Assembly: GCA_017883605.1 (NCBI GenBank)
Contig: JADGNH010000042.1
Coordinates: 1 to 13,590 of the forward strand
DNA length: 13,590 bases
Origin: Methanobacteriaceae archaeon
GTDB lineage: Archaea > Methanobacteriota > Methanobacteria > Methanobacteriales > Methanobacteriaceae
Direction: 5' to 3'
Shown here: piece by piece, positions 1 through 6,721 of the stretch
Layout of the letters: each line of letters starts with the position of its first letter
How positions within the stretch are numbered: the stretch's first letter is position 1
The notes under the pieces: generated by a model
What the model saw: only the letters and a program-made list of their open reading frames with translations
Database searches by the model: none
Told to the model about the DNA's origin: nothing
Made by a program: the position numbers and the translations under genes

Positions 1-1634
1 TCGATGTGCTTTCCGATCTGGCCCGCAACCATTGCGAGGTTAGCAAGAGCCAAAACATTGTTCGTTCCGGTTGTGTGCTGCGTTATGCCCATGGCATAAA
101 GTATAGAAGCTGAATTTGAAGATGCATATAATCTTGCCGCTTCTATTATTTTTTCCTTTTTAACCCCGGTGATGTTCTCCACAGAATCCAGGTCAAATTC
201 CTCCAGTGAATCATGGAATTCCTGAAAGTTTTCACAGTACTTCCTTATAAATTCGGTGTCTAAGAGTTTTTCATCTACTATAACCCTCATAATTCCCATT
301 AAAAGAGCTACATCGGTTCCTGGCCTATGTTGCAGGAATATTTGGGCATGTTTAGAGAGATCAATCTCTCTTGGATTGGCAACTATGAGTTTAGCACCCT
401 TCCCCACTGCTTTTATGATCTGCAAGCCAATTATGGGGTGAGTGGAAGTGGTGTTGGTCCCTATGGCCAGTATACATTTTGCATTCCCAATCTCATTAAT
501 GGAATTGGTCATAGCACCATTGCCTATGCTCTGGGAAAGCCCGGCCACCGAGGGGGCGTGGCACAGTCGAGCACAGTGATCAATATTATGAGTGCCCATA
601 ACTGCACGGGTGAACTTTTGAAGTAGATAATTCTCTTCATTGGTGCATCTGGCAGATGATATAACCGCAAAGTTATTTTTAACGCCTTTATTATCGTTTT
701 TGTATTCTGTTTTATATTTTGATAAATTTTCAGCGATAAAATCAAATGCTTCATCCCATTCTACCCCTACAAACCTTCCATTCTGTTTTATAAGGGGTTT
801 ATTTAATCTTTGGGGATGATTCACAAAATCGTGTCCATAACGGCCTTTAACACATAAATATCCGTTATTAACCGGATTATCAGGATCTCCTATTGCATTG
901 ACAATTTTATTGCCACGTATACCTAAATAAATCCCACAACCCACACCACAGTAAGGACAAATAGTTTTAACTTCCCTTGAAGGTTTTAATATCTCTTTAG
1001 GAACCAGAGCCCCGACAGGGCAGGCCACCACACATTCTCCACAGGAAACACAGGTTGATTCCAGGATGGGTTTATCTGCAGGTGCGGTGATGCTGGTATT
1101 GTATCCCCTGAAGCCAAAGTCTACGGCGCTTACCCCTAATATTTCACCGCACACCCTGACGCAGATGCCACAGAGTATGCATTTTTTAAGATCACGATTA
1201 AAAAAAGGATTTGAAGTATCCACGGGAATATCTTTAACTTTTAGTCTAAGATCTCCTAGATCTTCCTTTTCAATTCCTAAATAGGCCGCTGTCTCTTGCA
1301 ATTTACAGTTATTATCCCTGGCACAGGTAAGGCAGTCCCATTCATGGTTGGCGATGAGAAGTTCCACAACCAGTTTTCTGATCTTGTTTATCTGGGAACT
1401 TTCCGTCAGCAAGGACATTCCATCCTCTACCAAAGTTTCGCAGGAAGTAAACAGGCGCCCCTCATTATCTTCCACCATACACAGTCTACAGGCCCCGAAG
1501 GGTTTCAGATCAGGATTATAACATAAATTTGGGATATAAATATCATTTTCAAGTGCGGCTTGAAGAACAGTCTGCCCTTTTTCAGCTTTTATTTCTAAAC
1601 CGTCTATTTTAAGGTTTATTTCACTTTTAGTCAT
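1..1634 (-). CDS. fdhA: Formate dehydrogenase catalytic subunit with NuoG-like N-terminus, partial (C-terminus beyond left edge)
   Basis: The frame is open from an ATG at 1634-1632 to the left edge, giving 544 residues. Seen in order: a plant-type [2Fe-2S] domain (C38, C49, C52, C65); a His-Cys3 [4Fe-4S] motif (H97, C101, C104, C110); two ferredoxin [4Fe-4S] motifs (C152/155/158/162 and C195/198/201/205); the molybdopterin-oxidoreductase [4Fe-4S] site (C226, C229, C233, C261, then VKGRYG); and the catalytic loop DHCARLCHAPSVAGL, with C358 followed by H359 as Mo/W ligand region. Known of the family: the protein oxidises formate or reduces CO2 at a bis-pterin Mo or W centre. The NuoG-like extension is typical of soluble NAD(P)-linked bacterial enzymes and is absent from the usual shorter methanogen FdhA. 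The active site has Cys (TGC, 561-563), not selenocysteine. The likely partner is the NuoF-like protein at 3709-5592. About 350 C-terminal residues are probably missing, judging from family length. The ribosome binding site is weak. Confidence 0.93.
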   Translation of the reverse strand, partial: MTKSEINLKIDGLEIKAEKGQTVLQAALENDIYIPNLCYNPDLKPFGACRLCMVEDNEGRLFTSCETLVEDGMSLLTESSQINKIRKLVVELLIANHEWDCLTCARDNNCKLQETAAYLGIEKEDLGDLRLKVKDIPVDTSNPFFNRDLKKCILCGICVRVCGEILGVSAVDFGFRGYNTSITAPADKPILESTCVSCGECVVACPVGALVPKEILKPSREVKTICPYCGVGCGIYLGIRGNKIVNAIGDPDNPVNNGYLCVKGRYGHDFVNHPQRLNKPLIKQNGRFVGVEWDEAFDFIAENLSKYKTEYKNDNKGVKNNFAVISSARCTNEENYLLQKFTRAVMGTHNIDHCARLCHAPSVAGLSQSIGNGAMTNSINEIGNAKCILAIGTNTTSTHPIIGLQIIKAVGKGAKLIVANPREIDLSKHAQIFLQHRPGTDVALLMGIMRVIVDEKLLDTEFIRKYCENFQEFHDSLEEFDLDSVENITGVKKEKIIEAARLYASSNSASILYAMGITQHTTGTNNVLALANLAMVAGQIGKHI

Positions 1635-1673
1635 GTTTTTCTTAATTACCTGGTTTCCCTGACCTTTAAAATT

Positions 1674-1687
1674 TTGATATATGAACT
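1674..1687 (-). promoter_or_regulatory. Candidate TATA box for fdhA
   Basis: Read on the minus strand this is AGTTCATATATCAA, an AT-rich TATA-like core about 45 nt upstream of the fdhA ATG. An archaeal start about 25 bp downstream would leave a leader of roughly 20 nt. This is inferred from spacing only. Confidence 0.35.
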
Positions 1688-1736
1688 ATTGGACAAGAGA
1701 CTATTGGACAATAGAAGGACTATTGAATAATATAAG
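1685..1736. repeat. Tandem ACTATTG repeats with a 14-bp inverted repeat, upstream of fdhA
   Basis: Three adjoining units begin ACTATTGGACAAGAG (1685), ACTATTGGACAATAGAAGG (1700) and ACTATTGAATAATATAAG (1719). The second contains a perfect inverted repeat, CTATTG-GA-CAATAG, at 1701-1714. More degenerate relatives (GACTATTTGAAT, GACTATTGAATA) continue to about 1880. The inverted repeat lies just beyond the candidate fdhA TATA element, so it could be an operator, but the surrounding repetition could equally be slippage. The rest of the 323-bp spacer 1635-1957 shows no gene. Confidence 0.6.
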
Positions 1737-1898
1737 CTATAATAATGATGTAATGGCTGTTTAAAGTAATATAAAGGATATAAATGACTATTTGAATTAA
1801 TATGAATGATTATTAAATAGTGATACAAAGTCTATTAAATAATGAATCTTGGATAATCATATATGACTATTGAATATAGGATATAAGAATAGTTACTG

Positions 1899-1915
1899 GC
1901 ATAAAATATTTATGC
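1899..1915 (+). promoter_or_regulatory. Palindromic TATA-like element upstream of mobB
   Basis: GCATAAA-ATA-TTTATGC is a perfect 7-bp inverted repeat around an AT core, ending 42 nt before the mobB ATG. That is a suitable place for an archaeal TATA box, and the symmetry suggests a possible operator. A GGTG ribosome binding site lies at 1947-1950. Confidence 0.45.
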
Positions 1916-1957
1916 TGAGTATAAGTAATTTCAAGTTAATTTCTAAGGTGCATATCA

Positions 1958-2668
1958 ATGAAAATTATAGCAGTAGTAGGGACAAAAAATACGGGAAAAA
2001 CTATTTTAGTAACTAAAATTGTTCAGGAGCTGGTTAAAAGAGGTTTCAGCGTGGGAACCATTAAACACGTTAATCATGGTTTTGATGTGGAGGGTAGAGA
2101 TACCTGGAAGCATAAAGAGGCCGGTGCTGAACTGGTGGTGGCTGCTGGAGATGAAACCTTTTTTCTGGTAAATGAAAGTTTAAAATTGGATAATATTTTA
2201 GAAAGGATAAAATGTTTCAAAAAACTTGATTTTATGGTTATAGAAGGATTTAAACATTCAAACTACGCCAAAATATCTACATCAGATTTTGAAGACAAAT
2301 TTACCATGAAAAAAGTGAATGCCTTTGAAATCGATCCAGATGCACTCCATTCCCTGGTAGACCTGATAGAAGAGAGAAGTTACAGCATGTTTTCCCAGAT
2401 GAACTGTAAAGAATGCGGTTTTAAAGGATGTACAGATTTGGCCCAGGCAGTGATAAGAGGAGAGGCAGAGGAAAAAACCTGCGTCATGAAAAAGGAAAAG
2501 AATGTTACCCTCCATGTTGAAGGTGTGGAGATACCCCTGAATCCCTTTGTACAGAAATTCGTTAAAAACACCACCATTGGTATGATAAATGCTCTAAAAA
2601 CATCCCAGGTCGGAGATGTCCAGGGTAAAAAAGTTGAACTGTTGATACGAGATGAAGATAACCGATAA
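1958..2668 (+). CDS. mobB: MobB-type P-loop GTPase with C-terminal iron-sulfur domain
   Basis: The N-terminus carries the Walker A motif GTKNTGKT (residues 8-15) followed by TIKHVNHGFDVEGRDTWKHK and VIEGFKH, the pattern of MobB, which assists MobA in forming the guanine-dinucleotide molybdopterin used by formate and formylmethanofuran dehydrogenases. At residues 150-175 there is an added motif, C150-x2-C153-x4-C158-x16-C175, in the context CKECGFKGCTDLAQAVIRGEA. This resembles the FeS domain found in CO-dehydrogenase/corrinoid proteins. A final segment of about 55 residues follows (VEGVEIPLNPFVQKFV), of unknown function. At 236 residues it is longer than bacterial MobB (about 175). It is followed directly by moaA with a 17-bp overlap, so the two are probably translationally coupled. 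It is cytoplasmic. Confidence 0.9.
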   Translation: MKIIAVVGTKNTGKTILVTKIVQELVKRGFSVGTIKHVNHGFDVEGRDTWKHKEAGAELVVAAGDETFFLVNESLKLDNILERIKCFKKLDFMVIEGFKHSNYAKISTSDFEDKFTMKKVNAFEIDPDALHSLVDLIEERSYSMFSQMNCKECGFKGCTDLAQAVIRGEAEEKTCVMKKEKNVTLHVEGVEIPLNPFVQKFVKNTTIGMINALKTSQVGDVQGKKVELLIRDEDNR

Positions 2669-3581
2669 ATACCACAGACCCGTTTTTTCTTTAAGGATCT
2701 CCATAACCAACCGTTGCAACGTGAAGTGTTTTTACTGCCACCACGACGGAATAATACCCCAAAACTATGAAATGACCCCCGAGGAGATAGAAAGAATCGT
2801 AAGGGTGGCTAAAGAAATTGGCATAAAAAAGATAAGGCTTTCTGGAGGAGAACCCCTCATAAGGGATGATATTATAGATATAATCCAACGAATATCTTCT
2901 ATTGGTTTTCAAGACGTGTCTTTAACCACCAACGGAACTCTGCTGGGAAAATATGCAGAAAAATTGGTGGATGCCGGGCTCAATCGGGTGAATGTAAGTT
3001 TTGACACCCTGGATCCTGAAACTTACCGGTTTATAACCAAAAAAGATTATTTAGACCAGGCTAAAGATGGAATAAAAAAGGCCTCAGAGGCCGGTCTCTA
3101 TCCGGTTAAAGTGAACATGGTGGTGATGAAGAACATAAACCACCATGAAATCTGGGATATGTTCCAGTTCTGCCGGGAAAATGGTGCTATTCTACAACTA
3201 ATTGAACTTCTAAAAACTGACAACTGCCCAGATACAGCATTTTTTGATGAATACCATTATGAGATGGATGAAATTGAAGAGGAACTGGTTGAACTTTCTT
3301 CAAAGATCAAGACCCGCCAGTTCATGCAGGACCGAAAAAAATATTTCGTGGAGGGTGGAGAGATCGAGATAGTGAAACCCATGGACAACACCAATTTCTG
3401 TAAAAACTGCACCAGACTAAGGATAACCCCAGATGGAAAGATAAAACCATGTCTACTTAAAAACGATAATCTAACTGATCTGATAAATCCTATTCGTCAG
3501 GGATATTCCGATGAAGAACTTAAAAAACTATTTTTAGATGCTATTGAAAAAAGAGAACCGTTTTATAAGGAAGAATGTTGA
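2652..3581 (+). CDS. moaA: GTP 3',8-cyclase, molybdopterin biosynthesis
   Basis: This radical-SAM enzyme catalyses the first step of molybdopterin synthesis, converting GTP to 3',8-cyclo-7,8-dihydro-GTP. The N-terminal SAM cluster is C22-x3-C26-x2-C29 (NRCNVKCFYC), followed by the SAM-contact stretch IRLSGGEPLIRDD. The C-terminal GTP-binding cluster is C250-x2-C253-x13-C267 in NFCKNCTRLRITPDGKIKPC. The length of 309 residues is normal for archaeal MoaA. The C-terminus ends KEEC, without the Gly-Gly tail seen in bacterial MoaA. The ATG lies inside the end of mobB, in another frame and without a clear ribosome binding site of its own, which fits coupled translation. The product would feed both the adjacent formate dehydrogenase and formylmethanofuran dehydrogenase. 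Confidence 0.93.
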   Translation: MKITDKYHRPVFSLRISITNRCNVKCFYCHHDGIIPQNYEMTPEEIERIVRVAKEIGIKKIRLSGGEPLIRDDIIDIIQRISSIGFQDVSLTTNGTLLGKYAEKLVDAGLNRVNVSFDTLDPETYRFITKKDYLDQAKDGIKKASEAGLYPVKVNMVVMKNINHHEIWDMFQFCRENGAILQLIELLKTDNCPDTAFFDEYHYEMDEIEEELVELSSKIKTRQFMQDRKKYFVEGGEIEIVKPMDNTNFCKNCTRLRITPDGKIKPCLLKNDNLTDLINPIRQGYSDEELKKLFLDAIEKREPFYKEEC

Positions 3582-3708
3582 ATCCGGATCAGTAAATCAT
3601 GGCCCCAGATTAATAGGCTTAAATCATCAGTTAACCCCTGAGCATCAGCTATTTATCAACAGCATCAGTTAACAGTGCGCATCACTAAAACTAATCCGTT
3701 AGACTAAT
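3582..3708. repeat. Short convergent spacer with CATCAG repeats
   Basis: The spacer between the convergent moaA and nuoF-like genes holds CATCAGTTAAC twice (about 3626 and 3662) and related GCATCAG words, with no clear T-rich terminator on the plus strand. No gene is seen. Confidence 0.5.
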
Positions 3709-5592
3709 TTAATTCTTACCCTCTAAATCTCGTTTTTGAATGCATTCTATAGCGTTGTACTTTCCGGCACAAAGTTCAATGCAGGTTCCGCATTTCACAC
3801 ATTTATCCGGGTCTATCGTATGCAACTGTTTTTTAAAGCCACTAACAGCACCTGCTGGACATGATTTGAGGCATAACATGCATCCCTGACATTTTTCTGG
3901 TATTACCTGATAAGCTATGAAATCCTTACATAGGAAAGAAGGGCAAGTTTTATCATTGATGTGGGCCTGATATTCTTCTTTAAAGAATTTTATGGTGGTT
4001 AGAACCGGATTGGGGGCTGTTTGGCCCAGACCACATAATGAACCTGCCTTAATTCCCTCTGCCAATCCCTGGAGCAATTCAACATCTTTATTTCTACCTT
4101 TTCCCCCAGTTATGTCCGTTAATACATCCAACATCTGCTTGGTTCCTAATCTACAAGGCACGCATTTACCGCAGGACTCATTCTGAGTGAATTCTAAAAA
4201 ATAACGGGCTACATCCACCATACAGGTACCCTGGTCCATTATCACCATCCCTCCAGATCCCATTATGGCGCCGGCCATGGTAAGCGAATTGTAGTCAATG
4301 GGAGTATCCAGGAAATCCATGGGCAAACACCCCCCAGAGGGACCTCCAATTTGTACTGCTTTAAAATCCTTTCCATCAGAAATTCCGCCTCCAATATCAT
4401 AGATAACCTCACCAAGAGTGGTGCCTAGTGGAACTTCAATAAGACCGGTGCGTTTTACTTTGCCAACCAGTGAAAATGTTTTGGTTCCTCTGCTTTCTCC
4501 CAGACCATGCTCCGCAAATTCTTCCGGACTTCTTTGCATGATTAAAGCCGCACTAGCCATAGTTTCCACGTTGTTAATTACGGTGGGTTTGCCCCATAAA
4601 CCAGAGGTGGTGGGGAATGGTGGTCTGGTGCGGGGCATGCCTCTTCTGCCTTCAATAGAAGCTATTAAAGCTGTTTCCTCTCCACAGACAAATGCTCCGG
4701 CACCTTCCTTTATTTCTATATCAAAATTGAATCCTGAATTAAGGATATTTTCACCTAAAATGCCGTGATTTCTCATTTCTTTTAGGGCATGTTTTAATAT
4801 ATCCAGGGCAAGTGGATATTCTGCTCTGCAGTAAATAAAACCTCTTTTTGCCCCGATGGTGTAGGCAGCTATTAAAAGTCCTTCCATAATAGAATGGGGA
4901 TCGCTCTCCAAAAGAGATCGGTTCATAAAAGCGCCAGGATCTCCTTCATCAGCATTACAAATAACATATTTAACTTCTTCATCCGATTCCTGACAAAGTT
5001 GCCATTTTAGCCAGGTAGGAAAGCCTGCACCTCCCCTCCCCCTGAGACCTGATTTTTTAATCTTCTGGATAATATCTGAAGGTTCCATGGCCAGAGCCTT
5101 CACCAGTCCCTGGTATCCATCCAGGGCCAGGTAATGTCGGATGTTTTTAGGGTCGATAAAGCCACAATTGCGCAGTATTTGCCTGACCTGTGGTTTCAAG
5201 ACAGGGATATCAAAAAGTAGAGGTATTCCATCTATAATCTCTTCCCCCATGGTCCCCAGGGCATATTCTGGTAAAGGATCATCAGTCAGGATATACGAAT
5301 TCACCAGTTCTGCAGCTATTTCTGGAGTGACATTACCATAAAAAATAGCCGGTTTATCCTTTTTAAACACCGCTACAATTGGTTCTGCATAGCAAAGGCC
5401 GATGCATCCCACTGAGATGATTTTATATTCAATGTCGTTTTTTTCTAGCTCTTCTTTTAAAGCAGATTCTAGCGCCGTGGCTCCTGCAGAATTTCCACAT
5501 GTTGCAGAGCCCACCAGTATCAATGGTGTTTGATCTTCAAATAAACTCCGGTATTCTTCCTTTGACTGCTTCACCAGATGGTTGAAATTCAT
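3709..5592 (-). CDS. NuoF-like NAD(P)H-binding flavoprotein, probable formate dehydrogenase beta subunit
   Basis: The protein has 627 residues. Domains in order: a thioredoxin-like ferredoxin region (about 20-100) with C32, C63 and C67; an FMN/NAD(H)-binding region with GRGGAGFPTWLKW (185-197), CNADEGDPGAF (212-222) and the glycine-rich EGAGAFVCGEETAL (296-309); the N3-type [4Fe-4S] site C474-x2-C477-x2-C480 and C520; and a C-terminal two-cluster ferredoxin (C568/571/574/578 and C598/601/604/608). This is the HydB/HndC/FdhB-type architecture, which passes electrons between NAD(P) and iron-sulfur partners in the cytoplasm. Paired with the NuoG-extended FdhA it predicts an NAD(P)-linked formate dehydrogenase. 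A fourth cysteine for the N-terminal [2Fe-2S] cluster is not apparent. The ATG at 5592 has an AAGGTC ribosome binding site. Hydrogenase or NADPH-dehydrogenase use with another partner is an alternative. Confidence 0.9.
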   Translation of the reverse strand: MNFNHLVKQSKEEYRSLFEDQTPLILVGSATCGNSAGATALESALKEELEKNDIEYKIISVGCIGLCYAEPIVAVFKKDKPAIFYGNVTPEIAAELVNSYILTDDPLPEYALGTMGEEIIDGIPLLFDIPVLKPQVRQILRNCGFIDPKNIRHYLALDGYQGLVKALAMEPSDIIQKIKKSGLRGRGGAGFPTWLKWQLCQESDEEVKYVICNADEGDPGAFMNRSLLESDPHSIMEGLLIAAYTIGAKRGFIYCRAEYPLALDILKHALKEMRNHGILGENILNSGFNFDIEIKEGAGAFVCGEETALIASIEGRRGMPRTRPPFPTTSGLWGKPTVINNVETMASAALIMQRSPEEFAEHGLGESRGTKTFSLVGKVKRTGLIEVPLGTTLGEVIYDIGGGISDGKDFKAVQIGGPSGGCLPMDFLDTPIDYNSLTMAGAIMGSGGMVIMDQGTCMVDVARYFLEFTQNESCGKCVPCRLGTKQMLDVLTDITGGKGRNKDVELLQGLAEGIKAGSLCGLGQTAPNPVLTTIKFFKEEYQAHINDKTCPSFLCKDFIAYQVIPEKCQGCMLCLKSCPAGAVSGFKKQLHTIDPDKCVKCGTCIELCAGKYNAIECIQKRDLEGKN

Positions 5593-6126
5593 GATTGACC
5601 TTCAATTATAGGATCAAATATTGACTAATAGAATCAAATATATTGTACTAAATTTTTAGGATCCATGTTTTAGGATCAATGTTTGTTAATTTATAGGATC
5701 AATGTTTTGTACTAATTTATAAGATCACCGTTATACTGAATTTTCATATGACCAATATGTACTGGATTATAATAATATATTTTTTCCAGAGTTATTTCAG
5801 TTTCTAAATTTTAAAGTTCACTAATTTTTAAATCTCTTTTTGGTTTAAAATCTCTTTTTGGTGCTGAAAAAGGATTTTGGTTTATAATATCCAAATTTCA
5901 TATTGACTTATAGGCCTTATTAAGACCATAATATCCAAACCAAAACTAATTTATGGATAAAATTTATTTCAAGTTTTCTGGATACCTTTATGACAATTCA
6001 AAGTTCTGTTCATTTAAATTGGCGGATTCATTTTGTTATATTGACCTATAAAATGTTCCTTATTAAAAAAATATATTCAAATCAAAATAGATAATTAATG
6101 ATTAATATTTAAATGGAGGGTTAGAT
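5593..6126. repeat. 534-bp divergent spacer with several repeat families and promoters
   Basis: No gene is seen. Near the nuoF-like start are six spaced copies of a GGATC/GAATC/AGATC word in similar TATA-rich context (5611, 5631, 5659, 5673, 5696, 5722). At 5827-5861 a 17/18-bp tandem duplication reads TTTAAATCTCTTTTTGG then TTTAAAATCTCTTTTTGG. A longer diverged repeat links about 5900-5955 with 6038-6095: both share ATATTGAC(T/C)TATA, then CCTTATTAA, then a CAAA-rich stretch. A near-palindrome, GGCCTTATTAAGACC, lies at 5913-5927. TATA-like elements sit at about 5630-5645 (minus, nuoF-like) and 6063-6075 (plus). Confidence 0.6.
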
Positions 6127-6456
6127 ATGTCGGATACACCGGGAGAAGGAAAATTACCAGACCATTATATAGGTATAAGAAGACGTTTTGGGAATTATGG
6201 GAAAGTTTTAAGTGAACTGGGACAAGCAGCTAAAGATGCCGGACCATTAGATGATAAAACCTCGGAACTTATACAGCTTGCTGCGGCAGCAACCCTGCGT
6301 TCTGAGGGAGCCGTGCATAGCCACGCCAGAAGGGCTATGGAATTCGGAGCATCACGGGAAGAGGTTTATCACAGCCTAATCCTGCTCACCAGCACCATAG
6401 GCTTTCCCAGCATTGCAGCAGCTATATCATGGGTAGACGACCTTTTTGGGGATTGA
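6127..6456 (+). CDS. Carboxymuconolactone-decarboxylase-family protein without cysteines
   Basis: This 109-residue, single-domain alpha-helical protein has the CMD core: DDKTSELIQLAAAATLRSEGAVHSHARRAMEFGASREEVYHS in pieces, with E60, H64 and H66. The CxxC of AhpD-type members aligns to Ser59 and Ala62, and the protein has no cysteine at all, so thiol peroxidase or disulfide chemistry is ruled out. It may be a decarboxylase-like or accessory protein; the substrate is unknown. The start is clear: a strong GGAGGG at 6115-6120 precedes the ATG. It is 265 bp upstream of fdhD on the same strand, probably transcribed separately given that gap. Its position between the NuoF-like gene and fdhD hints at a link with formate metabolism, which is inference. 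Confidence 0.85.
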   Translation: MSDTPGEGKLPDHYIGIRRRFGNYGKVLSELGQAAKDAGPLDDKTSELIQLAAAATLRSEGAVHSHARRAMEFGASREEVYHSLILLTSTIGFPSIAAAISWVDDLFGD

Positions 6457-6560
6457 AATTCAGCAATTTAAAGAAAAATCCATCAAAATTAATTGGATAA
6501 ATCATTAAAATTTATAATGGAAATAAATAAATCAGTATATTGATAATCTGAAATAGAGGA

Positions 6561-6648
6561 TAATCCAAATTAGATATTCAATCTGAAATAACCAAAATAT
6601 CCAAAATTAAATGGATTAATCCAAATTAGATATTCAATCTGAAATAAC
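6561..6648 (+). repeat. Perfect 32-bp direct repeat, two copies
   Basis: Identical 32-bp segments occupy 6561-6592 and 6617-6648 (start TAATCCAAATTAGATA, end CTGAAATAAC), offset by 56 bp. A partial copy, TAATCTGAAATA, is at about 6544. They lie between the CMD gene and fdhD. Perfect identity implies recent duplication or selection. Confidence 0.9.
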
Positions 6649-6721
6649 AGGACAATATTGATTAGTAATTTAACTCTAAAGTTTACTTAAAAAGATTTTT
6701 TTAATTTATGAGGTAATTAAG

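Noticed and set aside
561..563. Possible selenocysteine at the formate dehydrogenase active site
   Set aside because: The codon on the coding strand is TGC (Cys), not TGA, so no SECIS element is needed.
256..1526. Several plus-strand open frames of 60-100 codons
   Set aside because: They lie antisense to the continuous fdhA frame, whose domains and cysteine motifs are unmistakable.
1646..1828. 60-codon minus-strand frame in the fdhA-mobB spacer
   Set aside because: Its Tyr/Leu/Ser-rich product is an artefact of AT-rich repeats, with no ribosome binding site or family resemblance.
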